DNA from: Triglochin maritima
Lineage: Eukaryota > Streptophyta > Magnoliopsida > Alismatales > Juncaginaceae
Length of the DNA stretch: 64,000 nt
Direction: 5' to 3'
Assembly (NCBI GenBank): GCA_963682175.1
Contig: OY821793.1
Span: forward strand, 27,177,493 to 27,241,492
Of the stretch, positions 35,779 through 50,000 are shown in pieces (positions within the stretch are counted from its first letter, which is position 1; every line of letters starts with the position of its first letter). Below the pieces are notes generated by a model that had not been told where the DNA came from, did not search any database, and saw only the letters and a list, made by a program, of their open reading frames with translations. The translations under genes and the position numbers were made by a program.

Positions 35779-38700
35779 GTGGTTGGGCCGCCTAAAGACC
35801 ACTTAGAAAGTAGGTGTGGGGCTGGCCACAAGCCACGCGTGGAGCTGGCCAAAGGCCACTCCGTCGCCACCCTGCAGCCCAACACCAAATCGGCTGCGCC
35901 TCGAGCATCCGACCTCCAAATCGAGCGTTCTAACTTGCATTACGTAGACAATTCATCCCTCTATCTGCCCCTAAAATTTCAGAGCAAACACCCAAGTATT
36001 CGGGGTCGCGCCTCCTCCAAGAAGATGTAGCTCCCTACCAGCCACGCCCCACATCATCAGCATTCTTCATCTCATCGCGCCTCGCCCTACATACATCTAA
36101 ATCGGGCATTCTAAGAGGAGTTACCCATCCACTCCTCCTCACTATGTGGTCGGGTGCCCAAATATAGACTAAGGCTCACCTAAGGTCCACTCAGGCCACT
36201 GCTTGGGCCAAACGATGCGGCAGCTTCCACTTTGCCCGTGGGCAACACCCATGGACTTCCAAACGCGTTTTGGAAGCCAATGGGGTAGGCAACAACCGTG
36301 GGAACCCAAGCATGGGCACGAGCAACGTCCCAAAGAACTTTCCCCACGAGAAACCCCCATTCCCTTCCGGACGCGTTGGGAAGTGCACGGGAAGGCAACA
36401 ACCTTGGGCAACCGAGCACGTCGAAGAGCAACGTCCACAGGCACCTTGGTCTTTGCCCACGAGCAACCTCCATTTCACCTACAAGTGCTCTTTCACTTCC
36501 AAACGTGTTTTGGAAGGGAATGCCGCAGGCCACTGCCGCGAGCACACACTACGCCCTAGCGTGGCGCTGACATGCCAACTTTGACAACACTAGGCTAGTG
36601 TCCATCGCCCGACCGCCAAATCACTCCGAGATGGGTGCGCCTCGTAGATAACGCGGATGGATATGTGGGGTCCTAAGTTCCATAAACCGTGGTTGGGCCG
36701 CCTAAAGACCACTTAGAAACTAGGTGTGGGGCTGGCCACATGCCACGCGTGGAGCTGGCCAAAGGCCACTCCGTCGCCACCCTGCAGGCCAACACCAAAT
36801 CGGCTGCGCCTCGAGCATCCGACCTCCAAATCAAGCGTTCTAACTTGCATTACGTAGACAATTCATCCCTCTATCTGCCCCTAAAATTTCAGAGCAAACA
36901 CCCAAGTATTCGGGGTCGCGCCTCCTCCAAGAAGATGTAGCTCCCTACCAGCCACGCCCCCACATCATCAGCATTCTTCATCTCATCGCGCCTCGCCCTA
37001 CATACATCTAAATCGGGCATTCTAAGAGGAGTTACCCATCCACTCCTCCTCACTATGTGGTCGGGTACCCAAATATAGACTAAGGCTCACCTAAGGTCCA
37101 CTCAGGCCACTGCTTGGGCCAAACGATGCGGCAGCTTCCACTTTGCCCGTGGGCAACACCCATGGACTTCCAAACGCGTTTTGGAAGCCAATGGGGTAGG
37201 CAACAACCGTGGGAACCCAAGCATGGGCACGAGCAACGTCCCAAAGAACTTTCCCCACGAGAAACCCCCATTCCCTTCCGGACGCGTTGGGAAGTGCACG
37301 GGAAGGCAACAACCTTGGGCAACCGAGCACGTCGAAGAGCAACGTCCACAGGCACCTTGGTCTTTGCCCACGAGCAACCTCCATTTCACCTACAAGTGCT
37401 CTTTCACTTCCAAACGTGTTTTGGAAGGGAATGCCGCAGGCCACTGCCGCGAGCACACACTACGCCCTAGCGTGGCGCTGACATGCCAACTTTGACAACA
37501 CTAGGCTAGTGTCCATCGCCCGACCGCCAAATCACTCCGAGATGGGTGCGCCTCGTAGATAACGCGGATGGATATGTGTGGTCCTAAGTTCCATAAACCG
37601 TGGTTGGGCCGCCTAAAGACCACTTAGAAAGTAGGTGTGGGGCTGGCCACATGCCACGCATGGAGCTGGCCAAAGGCCACTCCGTCGCCACCCTGCAGCC
37701 CAACACCAAATCGGCTGCGCCTCGAGCATCCGACCTCCAAATCGAGCGTTCTAACTTGCATTACGTAGACAATTCATCCCTCTATCTGCCCCTAAAATTT
37801 CAGAGCAAACACCCAAGTATTCGGGGTCGCGCCTCCTCCAAGAAGATGTAGCTCCCTACCAGCCACGCCCCACATCATCAGCATTCTTCATCTCATCGCG
37901 CCTCGCCCTACATACATCTAAATCGGGCATTCTAAGAGGAGTTACCCATCCACTCCTCCTCACTATGTGGTCGGGTGCCCAAATATAGACTAAGGCTCAC
38001 CTAAGGTCCACTCAGGCCACTGCTTGGGCCAAACGATGCGGCAGCTTCCACTTTGCCCGTGGGCAACACCCATGGACTTCCAAACGCGTTTTGGAAGCCA
38101 ATGGGGTAGGCAACAACCGTGGGAACCCAAGCATGGGCACGAGCAACGTCCCAAAGAACTTTCCCCACGAGAAACCCCCATTCCCTTCCGGACGCGTTGG
38201 GAAGTGCACGGGAAGGCAACAACCTTGGGCAACCGAGCACGTCGAAGAGCAACGTCCACAGGCACCTTGGTCTTTGCCCACGAGCAACCTCCATTTCACC
38301 TACAAGTGCTCTTTCACTTCCAAACGTGTTTTGGAAGGGAATGCCGCAGGCCACTGCCGCGAGCACACACTACGCCCTAGCGTGGCGCTGACATGCCAAC
38401 TTTGACAACACTAGGCTAGTGTCCATCGCCCGACCGCCAAATCACTCCGAGATGGGTGCGCCTCGTAGATAACGCGGATGGATATGTGTGGTCCTAAGTT
38501 CCATAAACCGTGGTTGGGCCGCCTAAAGACCACTTAGAAAGTAGGTGTGGGGCTGGCCACATGCCACGCGTGGAGCTGGCCAAAGGCCACTCCGTCGCCA
38601 CCCTGCAGCCCAACACCAAATCGGCTGCGCCTCGAGCATCCGACCTCCAAATCGAGCGTTCTAACTTGCATTACGTAGACAATTCATCCCTCTATCTGCC

Positions 38701-41700
38701 CCTAAAATTTCAGAGCAAACACCCAAGTATTCGGGGTCGCGCCTCCTCCAAGAAGATGTAGCTCCCTACCAGCCACGCCCCACATCATCAGCATTCTTCA
38801 TCTCATCGCGCCTCGCCCTACATACATCTAAATCGGGCATTCTAAGAGGAGTTACCCATCCACTCCTCCTCACTATGTGGTCGGGTGCCCAAATATAGAC
38901 TAAGGCTCACCTAAGGTCCACTCAGGCCACTGCTTGGGCCAAACGATGCGGCAGCTTCCACTTTGCCCGTGGGCAACACCCATGGACTTCAAAACGCGTT
39001 TTGGAAGCCAATGGGGTAGGCAACAACCGTGGGAACCCAAGCATGGGCACGAGCAACGTCCCAAAGAACTTTCCCCACGAGAAACCCCCATTCCCTTCCG
39101 GACGCGTTCGGAAGTGCACGGGAAGGCAACAACCTTGGGCAACCGAGCACGTCGAAGAGCAACGTCCACAGGCACCTTGGTCTTTGCCCACGAGCAACCT
39201 CCATTTCACCTACAAGTGCTCTTTCACTTCCAAACGTGTTTTGGAAGGGAATGCCGCAGGCCACTGCCGCGAGCACACACTACGCCCTAGCGTGGCGCTG
39301 ACATGCCAACTTTGACAACACTAGGCTAGTGTCCATCGCCCGACCGCCAAATCACTCCGAGATGGGTGCGCCTCGTAGATAACGCGGATGGATATGTGGG
39401 GTCCTAAGTTCCATAAACCGTGGTTGGGCCGCCTAAAGACCACTTAGAAACTAGGTGTGGGGCTGGCCACATGCCACGCGTGGAGCTGGCCAAAGGCCAC
39501 TCCGTCGCCACCCTGCAGGCCAACACCAAATCGGCTGCGCCTCGAGCATCCGACCTCCAAATCAAGCGTTCTAACTTGCATTACGTAGACAATTCATCCC
39601 TCTATCTGCCCCTAAAATTTCAGAGCAAACACCCAAGTATTCGGGGTCGCGCCTCCTCCAAGAAGATGTAGCTCCCTACCAGCCACGCCCCCACATCATC
39701 AGCATTCTTCATCTCATCGCGCCTCGCCCTACATACATCTAAATCGGGCATTCTAAGAGGAGTTACCCATCCACTCCTCCTCACTATGTGGTCGGGTACC
39801 CAAATATAGACTAAGGCTCACCTAAGGTCCACTCAGGCCACTGCTTGGGCCAAACGATGCGGCAGCTTCCACTTTGCCCGTGGGCAACACCCATGGACTT
39901 CCAAACGCGTTTTGGAAGCCAATGGGGTAGGCAACAACCGTGGGAACCCAAGCATGGGCACGAGCAACGTCCCAAAGAACTTTCCCCACGAGAAACCCCC
40001 ATTCCCTTCCGGACGCGTTGGGAAGTGCACGGGAAGGCAACAACCTTGGGCAACCGAGCACGTCGAAGAGCAACGTCCACAGGCACCTTGGTCTTTGCCC
40101 ACGAGCAACCTCCATTTCACCTACAAGTGCTCTTTCACTTCCAAACGTGTTTTGGAAGGGAATGCCGCAGGCCACTGCCGCGAGCACACACTACGCCCTA
40201 GCGTGGCGCTGACATGCCAACTTTGACAACACTAGGCTAGTGTCCATCGCCCGACCGCCAAATCACTCCGAGATGGGTGCGCCTCGTAGATAACGCGGAT
40301 GGATATGTGTGGTCCTAAGTTCCATAAACCGTGGTTGGGCCGCCTAAAGACCACTTAGAAAGTAGGTGTGGGGCTGGCCACATGCCACGCGTGGAGCTGG
40401 CCAAAGGCCACTCCGTCGCCACCCTGCAGCCCAACACCAAATCGGCTGCGCCTCGAGCATCCGACCTCCAAATCGAGCGTTCTAACTTGCATTACGTAGA
40501 CAATTCATCCCTCTATCTGCCCCTAAAATTTCAGAGCAAACACCCAAGTATTCGTGGTCGCGCCTCCTCCAAGAAGATGTAGCTCCCTACCAGCCACGCC
40601 CCACATCATCAGCATTCTTCATCTCATCGCGCCTCGCCCTACATACATCTAAATCGGGCATTCTAAGAGGAGTTACCCATCCACTCCTCCTCACTATGTG
40701 GTCGGGTGCCCAAATATAGACTAAGGCTCACCTAAGGTCCACTCAGGCCACTGCTTGGGCCAAACGATGCGGCAGCTTCCACTTTGCCCGTGGGCAACAC
40801 CCATGGACTTCCAAACGCGTTTTGGAAGCCAATGGGGTAGGCAACAACCGTGGGAACCCAAGCATGGGCACGAGCAACGTCCCAAAGAACTTTCCCCACG
40901 AGAAACCCCCATTCCCTTCCGGACGCGTTGGGAAGTGCACGGGAAGGCAACAACCTTGGGCAACCGAGCACGTCGAAGAGCAACGTCCACAGGCACCTTG
41001 GTCTTTGCCCACGAGCAACCTCCATTTCACCTACAAGTGCTCTTTCACTTCCAAACGTGTTTTGGAAGGGAATGCCGCAGGCCACTGCCGCGAGCACACA
41101 CTACGCCCTAGCGTGGCGCTGACATGCCAACTTTGACAACACTAGGCTAGTGTCCATCGCCCGACCGCCAAATCACTCCGAGATGGGTGCGCCTCGTAGA
41201 TAACGCGGATGGATATGTGTGGTCCTAAGTTCCATAAACCGTGGTTGGGCCGCCTAAAGACCACTTAGAAAGTAGGTGTGGGGCTGGCCACATGCCACGC
41301 GTGGAGCTGGCCAAAGGCCACTCCGTCGCCACCCTGCAGCCCAACACCAAATCGGCTGCGCCTCGAGCATCCGACCTCCAAATCGAGCGTTCTAACTTGC
41401 ATTACGTAGACAATTCATCCCTCTATCTGCCCCTAAAATTTCAGAGCAAACACCCTAGTATTCGGGGTCGCGCCTCCTCCAAGAAGATGTAGCTCCCTAC
41501 CAGCCACGCCCCACATCATCAGCATTCTTCATCTCATCGCGCCTCGCCCTACATACATCTAAATCGGGCATTCTAAGAGGATTTACCCATCCACTCCTCC
41601 TCACTATGTGGTCGGGTGCCCAAATATAGACTAAAGCTCACCTAAGGTCCACTCAGGCCACTGCTTGGGCCAAACGATGCGGTAGCTTCCACTTTGCCCG

Positions 41701-42540
41701 TGGGCAACACCCATGGACTTCCAAACGCGTTTTGGAAGCCAATGGGGTAGGCAACAACCGTGGGAACCCAAGCATGGGCACGAGCAACGTCCCAAAGAAC
41801 TTTCCCCACGAGAAACCCCCATTCCCTTCCGGACGCGTTCGGAAGTGCACGGGAAGGCAACAACCTTGGGCAACCGAGCACGTCGAAGAGCAACGTCCAC
41901 AGGCACCTTGGTCTTTGCCCACGAGCAACCTCCATTTCACCTACAAGTGCTCTTTCACTTCCAAACGTGTTTTGGAAGGGAATGCCGCAGGCCACTGCCG
42001 CGAGCACACACTACGCCCTAGCGTGGCGCTGACATGCCAACTTTGACAACACTAGGCTAGTGTCCATCGTCCGACCGCCAAATCACTCCGAGATGGGTGC
42101 GCCTCGTAGATAACGCGGATGGATATGTGGGGTCCTAAGTTCCATAAACCGTGGTTGGGCCGCCTAAAGACCACTTAGAAACTAGGTGTGGGGCTGGCCA
42201 CATGCCACGCGTGGACCTGGCCAAAGGCCACTCCGTCGCCACCCTGCAGGCCAACACCAAATCGGCTGCGCCTCCAGCATCCGACCTCCAAATCAAGCGT
42301 TCTAACTTGCATTACGTAGACAATTCATCCCTCTATCTGCCCCTAAAATTTCAGAGCAAACACCCAAGTATTCGGGGTCGCGCCTCCTCCAAGAAGATGT
42401 AGCTCCCTACCAGCCACGCCCCCACATCATCAGCATTCTTCATCTCATCGCGCCTCGCCCTACATACATCTAAATCGGGCATTCTAAGAGGAGTTACCCA
42501 TCCACTCCTCCTCACTATGTGGTCGGGTACCCAAATATAG
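35779..42540. repeat. Higher-order trimer, 2731-bp period (family D)
   Basis: One member has CAAATCAAGCG, GATATGTGGGGTCC, GAAACTAGG and, downstream, TCGGGTACCC. The other two have GATATGTGTGGTCC, GAAAGTAGG, CTGCAGCCCAAC and the one-base-shorter GCCACGCCCCAC. The A of TCAAGCG is at 36833, 39564 and 42295, and the A of GGGTACCC is at 37067, 39798 and 42529, each exactly 2731 bp apart (911 + 910 + 910). The two shorter members are distinguished by CGTTGGGAAG (units 37990, 40721) or CGTTCGGAAG (units 38900, 41631). Two full trimers run from 36689 to 42150, with partial copies on both sides. Confidence 0.9.
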
Positions 42541-45500
42541 ACTAAGGCTCACCTAAGGTCCACTCAGGCCACTGCTTGGGCCAAACGATGCGGCAGCTTC
42601 CACTTTGCCCGCGGGCAACACCCATGGACTTCCAAACGCGTTTTGGAAGCGAATGGGGTAGGCAACAACCGTGGGAACCCAAGCATGGGCACGAGCAACG
42701 TCCCAAAGAACTTTCCCCACGAGAAACACCCATTCCCTTCCGGACGCGTTCGGAAGTGCACGGGAAGGCAACAACCTTGGGCAACCGAGCACGTCGAAGA
42801 GCAACGTCCACAGGCACCTTGGTCTTTGCCCACGAGCAACCTCCATTTCACCTACAAGTGCTCTTTCACTTCCAAACGTGTTTTGGAAGGGAATGCCGCA
42901 GGCCACTGCCGCGAGCACAAACTAGGCCCTAGCGTGGCGCTGACATGCCAACTATGACAACACTAGGCTAGTGTCCATCGCCCGACCGCCAAATCACTCC
43001 GAGATGGGTGCACCTCGTAGATAACGCGGATGGATATGTGGGGTCCTAAGTTCCATAAACCGTGGTTGGGCCGCCTAAAGACCACTTAGAAACTAGGTGT
43101 GGGGCTGGCCACATGCCACGCGTGGAGCTGGCCAAAGGCCACTCCGTCGCCACCCTGCAGCACAACACCAAATCGGCTGCGCCTTGAGCATCCGACCTCC
43201 AAATCGAGCGTTCTAACTTGCATTACGTAGACAATTCATCCCTCTATCTGCCCCTAAAATTTCAGTGAAAACGCCCAAGTATTTGGGGTCGCGCCTCCTC
43301 CAAGAAGACGTAGCTCCCTACCAGCCACGCCCCCACATCATCAGCATTCTTCATCTCATCGCGCCTCGCCCTACATACATCTAAATCGGGCATTCTAAGA
43401 GGAGTTACCCATGCACTCCTCCTCACTATGTGCTCGGGTGCCCAAATATAGACTAAGGCTCACCTAAGGTCCACTCAGGCCATTGCTTGGGCCAAACGAT
43501 GCGGCAGCTTCCACTTTGCCCGTGGGCAACACCCATGGACTTCCAAACGCGTTTTGGAAGCGAATGGGGTAGGCAACAACCGTGGGAACCCAAGCATTGG
43601 CACGAGCAACGTCCCAAAGAACTTTCCCCACGAGAAACCCCCATTCCCTTCCGGACGCGTTGGGAAGTGCACGGGAAGGCAACAACCTTGGGCAACCGAG
43701 CACGTCGAAGAGCAACGTCCACAGGCACCTTGGTCTTTGCCCACGAGCAACCTCCATTTCACCTACAAGTGCTCTTTCACTTCCAAACGTGTTTTGGAAG
43801 GGAATGCCGCAGGCCACTGCCGCGAGCACACACTACGCCCTAGCGTGGCGCTGACATGCCAACTATGACAACACTAGGCTAGTGTCCATCGCCCGACCGC
43901 CAAATCACTCCGAGATGGGTGCGCCTCGTAGATAACGCGGATGGATATTTGGGGTCCTAAGTTCCATAAACCGTGGTTGGGCCGCCTAAAGACCACTTAG
44001 AAACTAGGTGTGGGGCTGGCCACATGCCACGCGTGGAGCTGGCCAAAGGCCACTCCGTCGCCACCCTGCAGCCCAACACCAAATCGGCTGCGCCTCGAGC
44101 ATCCGACCTCCAAATCGAGCGTTCTAACTTGCATTACGTAGATCATTCATCCCTCTATCTGCCCCTAAAATTTAAGAGCAAACGCCCAAGTATTCGGGGT
44201 CGCGCCGCCTCCAAGAAGATGTAGCTCCCTACCAGCCACGCCCCCACATCATCAGCATTCTTCATCTCATCGCGCCTCGCCCTACATACATCTAAATCGG
44301 GCATTCTAAGAGGAGTTACCCATCCACTCCTCCTCACTATGTGGTTGGGTGCCCAAATATAGACTAAGGCTCACCTAAGGTCCACTCAGGCCACTGCTTG
44401 GGCCAAACGATTCGGCAGCTTCCACTTTGCCCGTGGGCAACACCCATGGACTTCCAAACGCGTTTTGGAAGCGAATGGGGTAGGCAACAACCGTGGGAAC
44501 CCAAGCATGGGCACGAGCAACGTCCCAAAGAACTTTCCCCACGAGAAACCCCCATTCCCTTCCGGACGCGTTCGGAAGTGCACGGGAAGGCAACAACCTT
44601 GGGCAACCGAGCACGTCGAAGAGCAACGTCCACAGGCACCTTGGTCTTTGCCCACGAGCAACCTCCATTTCACCTACAAGTGCTCTTTCACTTCCAAACG
44701 TGTTTTGGAAGGGAATGCCGCAGGCCACTGCCGCGAGCACACACTACGCCCTAGCGTGGCGCTGACATGGCAACTATGACAACACTAGGCTAGTGTCCAT
44801 CGCCCGACCGCCAAATCACTCCGAGATGGGTGCGCCTCGTAGATAACGCGGATGGATATGTGTGGTCCTAAGTTCCATAAACCGTGGTTGGGCCGCCTAA
44901 AGACCACTTAGAAAGTAGGTGTGGGGCTGGCCACATGCCACGCGTGGAGCTGGCCAAAGGCCACTCCGTCGCCACCCTGCAGCCCAACACCAAATCGGCT
45001 GCGCGTCGAGCATCCGACCTCCAAATCGAGCGTTCTAACTTGCATTACGTAGACAATTCATCCCTCTATCTGCCCCTAAAATTTCAGAGCAAACACCCAA
45101 GTATTCGTGGTCGCGCCTCCTCCAAGAAGATGTAGCTCCCTACCAGCCACGCCCCACATCATCAGCATTCTTCATCTCATCGCGCCTCGGCCTACATACA
45201 TCTAAATCGGGCATTCTAAGAGGAGTTACCCATCCACTCCTCCTCACTATGTGGTCGGGTGCCCAAATATAGACTAAGGCTCACCTAAGGTCCACTCAGG
45301 CCACTACTTGGGCCAAACGATGCGGCAGCTTCCACTTTGCCCGTGGGCAACACCCATGGACTTCCAAACGCGTTTTGGAAGCCAATGGGGTAGGCAACAA
45401 CCGTGGGAACCCAAGCATGGGCACGAGCAACGTCCCAAAGAACTTTCCCCACGAGAAACCCCCATTCCCTTCCGGACGCGTTGGGAAGTGCACGGGAAGG

Positions 45501-46700
45501 CAACAACCTTGGGCAACCGAGCACGTCGAAGAGCAACGTCCACAGGCACCTTGGTCTTTGCCCACGAGCAACCTCCATTTCACCTACAAGTGCTCTTTCA
45601 CTTCCAAACGTGTTTTGGAAGGGAATGCCGCAGGCCACTGCCGCGAGCACACACTACGCCCTAGCGTGGCGCTGACATGCCAACTTTGACAACACTAGGC
45701 TAGTGTCCATCGCCCGACCGCCAAATCACTCCGAGATGGGTGCGCCTCGTAGATAACGCGGATGGATATGTGTGGTCCTAAGTTCCATAAACCGTGGTTG
45801 GGCCGCCTAAAGACCACTTAGAAAGTAGGTGTGGGGCTGGCCACATGCCACGCGTGGAGCTGGCCAAAGGCCACTCCGTCGCCACCCTGCAGCCCAACAC
45901 CAAATCGGCTGCGCCTCGAGCATCCGACCTCCAAATCGAGCGTTCTAACTTGCATTACGTAGACAATTCATCCCTCTATCTGCCCCTAAAATTTCAGAGC
46001 AAACACCCAAGTATTCGGGGTCGCGCCTCCTCCAAGAAGATGTAGCTCCCTACCAGCCACGCCCCACATCATCAGCATTCTTCATCTCATCGCGCCTCGC
46101 CCTACATACATCTAAATCGGGCATTCTAAGAGGATTTACCCATCCACTCCTCCTCACTATGTGGTCGGGTGCCCAAATATAGACTAAGGCTCACCTAAGG
46201 TCCACTCAGGCCACTGCTTGGGCCAAACGATGCGGTAGCTTCCACTTTGCCCGTGGGCAACACCCATGGACTTCCAAACGCGTTTTGGAAGCCAATGGGG
46301 TAGGCAACAACCGTGGGAACCCAAGCATGGGCACGAGCAACGTCCCAAAGAACTTTCCCCACGAGAAAGCCCCATTCCCTTCCGGACGCGTTCGGAAGTG
46401 CACGGGAAGGCAACAACCTTGGGCAACCGAGCACGTCGAAGAGCAACGTCCACAGGCACCTTGGTCTTTGCCCACGAGCAACCTCCATTTCACCTACAAG
46501 TGCTCTTTCACTTCCAAACGTGTTTTAGAAGGGAATGCCGCAGGCCACTGCCGCGAGCACAAACTAGGCCCTAGCGTGGCGCTGACATGCCAACTTTGAC
46601 AACACTAGGCTAGTGTCCATCGTCCGACCGCCAAATCACTCCGAGATGGGTGCGCCTCGTAGATAACGCGGATGGATATGTGGGGTCCTAAGTTCCATAA
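40331..46700. repeat. Higher-order pentamer offset 4553 bp, overlapping the trimer (family D)
   Basis: Four rare markers recur exactly 4553 bp apart: T in TATTCGTGG at 40555 and 45108, T in GAGGATTTACCC at 41582 and 46135, T in GCGGTAGC at 41683 and 46236, and T in ATCGTCCGACC at 42070 and 46623. The duplicated block is five monomers long (910 + 910 + 911 + 911 + 911). The second copy is visible over about 1.8 kb and then the array leaves family D. Because the block includes the last trimer copy, the pentamer duplication came after the trimer arose. Its left junction falls between about 44770 and 44862. Confidence 0.85.
43190..43270. other. Monomer segment with two private stop-creating changes
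   Basis: Here CCTCGAGC reads CCTTGAGC (near 43183) and TTTCAGAGCAAACG reads TTTCAGTGAAAACG (near 43262). The same TCAGTGAAAACG change occurs near 2263 in family A. These changes remove the open frame that other monomers keep in this segment, which argues against a coding role for it. No gene-like content is present. Confidence 0.6.
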
Positions 46701-47093
46701 ACCGTGGTTGGGCCGCCTAAAGACCACTTAGAAACTAGGTGTGGGGCTGGCCACATGCCACGCGTGGAGCTGGCCAAAGGCCACTCCGTCGCCACCCTGC
46801 AGCCCAACACCAAATTGGCTGCGCCTCGAGCATCCGACCTCCAAATCGAGCGTTCTAACTTGCATTACGTAGACAATTCATCCCTCTATCTGCCCTAAAA
46901 TTTAAGAGCAAACGCCCAAGTATTCGGGGTCGCGCCTCCTCCTAGAAGATGTAGCTCCCTACCAGCCACGCCCCCACATCATCAGCATTCTTCATCTCAT
47001 CGCGCCTCGCCCTACATACATCTAAATCGGGCATTCTAAGAGGAGTTACCCATCCACTCCTCCTCACTATGTGCTCGGGTGCCCAAATATAGA

Positions 47094-50000
47094 CTAAGGC
47101 TCACCTAAGGTCCACTCAGGCCATTGCTTGGGACAAACGATGCGGCAGCTTCCACTTTGCCCGCGGGCAACACCCATGGACTTCCAAACGCGTTTTGGAA
47201 GCGAATGGGGTAGGCAACAACCGTGGGAACCCAAGCATGGGCACGAGCAACGTCTCAAAGAACTTTCCCCACGAGAAACCCCCATTCCCTTCCGGACGCG
47301 TTGGGAAGTGCACGGGAAGGCAACAACCTTGGGCAACCGAGCACGTCGAAGAGCAACGTCCACAGGCACCTTGGTCTTTGCCCACGAGCAACCTCCATTT
47401 CACCTACAAGTGCGCTTTCACTTCCAAACGTGTTTTGGAAGCGAATGCCGCAGGCCACTGCCGCGAGCACAAACTAGGCCCCAGCGTGGCGCTGACATGC
47501 CAACTATGACAACACTAGGCTAGTGTCCATCGCCCGACCGCCAAATCACTCCGAGATGGGTGCAACTCGTAGATAACACGGATGGATATGTGGGGTCCTA
47601 AGTTCCATAAACCGTGGTTGGGCCGCCTAAAGATCACTTAGAAACTAGGTGTGGGGCTGGCCACATGCCACGCGTGGAGCTGGCCAAAGGTCACTCCGTC
47701 GCCACCCTGCAGGCCAACACCAAATCGGCTGCGCCTCGAGCATCCGACCTCCAAATCGAGCGTTCTAACTTGAATTACGTAGACAATTCATCCCTCTATC
47801 TGCCCCTAAAATTTAAGAGCAAACGCCCAAGTATTCGGGGTCGCGCCTCCTCCAAGAAGATGTAGCTCCCTACCAGCCACGCCCCCACATCATCAGCATT
47901 CTTCATCTCATCGCGCCTCGCCCTACATACATCTAAATCGGGCATTCTAAGAGGAGTTACCCATCCACTCCTCCTCACTATGTGCTCGGGTGCCCAAATA
48001 TAGACTAAGGCTCACCTAAGGTCCACTCAGGCCATTGTTTGGGACAAACGATGCGGCAGCTTCCACTTTGCCCGCGGGCAACACCCATGGACTTCCAAAC
48101 GCGTTTTGGAAGCGAATGGGGTAGGCAACAACCGTGGGAACCCAAGCATGGGCACGAGCAACGTCCCAAAGAACTTTCCCCACGAGAAACCCCCATTCCC
48201 TTCCGGACGCGTTCGGAAGTGCACTGGAAGGCAACAACCTTGGGCAACCGAGCACGTCGAAGAGCAACGTCCACAGGCACCTTGGTCTTTGCCCACGAGC
48301 AACCTCCATTTCACCTACAAGTGCGCTTTCACATCCAAACGTGTTTTGGAAGCGAATGCCGCAGGCCAGTGCCGCGAGCACACACTAGGCCCTAGCGTGG
48401 CGTTGACACGCCAACTATGACAACACTGGGCTAGTGTCCATCGCCCGACCGCCAAATCACTCCGAGATGGGTACGCCTCGTAGATAACGCGGATGGATAT
48501 GTGGGGTCCTAAGTTCCATAAACCGTGGTGGGGCCTCCTAAAGACCACTTAGAAACTACGTGTGGGGCTGGCCACATGCCACGCGTGGAGCTGGCAAAAG
48601 GCCACTCCGTCGCCACCCTGCAGGCCAACACCAAATCGGCTGCGTCTCGAGCATCCAACCTCCAAATCGAGCGTTCTAACTTGCATCACGTAGACAATTC
48701 ATCCCTCTATCTTTCCCTAAAATTTCGGAGCAAACGCCCTAGTATTCGGGGTCACGCCTCCTCCAAGAAGACGCCGCTCCCTACCAGCCACGCCCCCACA
48801 TCATCAGCATTCTTCATCTCATCGCGCCTCGCCCTACATACATCTAAATCGGGCATTCTAAGAGGAGTTACCCATCCACTCCTCCTCACTATGTGCTCGG
48901 GTGCCCAAATATAGACTAAGGCTCACCTAAGGTCCACTCAGGCCATTGCTTGGGACAAACGATGCGGCAGCTTCCACTTTGCCCGCGGGCAACACCCATG
49001 GACTTCCAAATGTGTTTTGGAAGCGAATGGGGTAGGCAACAACCGTGGGAACCCAAGCATGGGCATGAGCAACGTCCCAAAGAACTTTCCCCACGAGAAA
49101 CCCCCATTCCCTTCCGGACGCGTTCGGAAGTGCACTGGAAGGCAACAACCTTGGGCAACCGAGCACGTCGAAGAGCAACGTCCACAGGCACCTTGGTCTT
49201 TGCCCACGAGCAACCTCCATTTCACCTACAAGTGCGCTTTCACTTCCAAACGTGTTCTGGAAGCGAATGCCGCAGGCCACTGCCGCGAGCAGACACCTGG
49301 CCCTAGCGTGGCGCTGACACGCCAACTATGACAACACTGGGCTAGTGTCCATCGCCCGACCGCCAAATCACTCCGAGATGGGTACGCCTCGTAGATAACG
49401 CGGATGGATATGTGGGGTCCTAAGTTCCATAAACCGTGGTGGGGCCTCCTAAAGACCACTTAGAAACTACGTGTGGGGCTGGCCACATGCCACGCGTGGA
49501 GCTGGCAAAAGGCCACTCCGTCGCCACCCTGCAGGCCAACACCAAATCGGCTGCGTCTCGAGCATCCGACCTCCAAATCGAGCGTTCTAACTTGCATCAC
49601 GTAGACAATTCATCCCTCTATCTTTCCCTAAAATTTCAGAGCAAACGCCCTAGTATTCGGGGTCGCGCCTCCTCCAAGAAGACGCCGCTCCCTACCAGCC
49701 ACGCCCCCACATCATCAGCATTCTTCATCTCATCGCGCCTCGCCCTACATACATCTAAATCGGGCATTCTAAGAGGAGTTACCCATCCACTCCTCCTCAC
49801 TATGTGCTCGGGTGCCCAAATATAGAGTAAGGCTCACCTAAGGTCCACTCAGGCCATTGCTTGGGACAAACGATGCGGCAGCTTCCACTTTGCCCGCGGG
49901 CAACACCCATGGACTTCCAAACGAGATTTGGAAGCGAATGGGGTCGGCAACAACCGTGGGAACCCAAGCATGGGCATGAGCAACGTCCCAAAGAACTTTC

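Larger units (their letters stand above)
34348..47093. repeat. Monomer family D
   Basis: Units start at 34348, 35259, 36169, 37080, 37990, 38900, 39811, 40721, 41631, 42542, 43453, 44364, 45274 and 46184. Markers are GGCCACTGCTTGGGCCAAACG (GGTTGGGCC in the first two), GCCCGTGGGCAAC, GTGCTCTTTCACTTCC, GGAAGGGAATG and CACTACGCCC. Lengths mix 910 and 911 bp because some members lack one C in GCCACGCCCCAC. Unit 42542 lacks some of these changes (GCCCGCGGGC, GGAAGCGAATGGGG), and 43453 has GGCCATTGCTTGGGCC; they look transitional. Confidence 0.85.
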
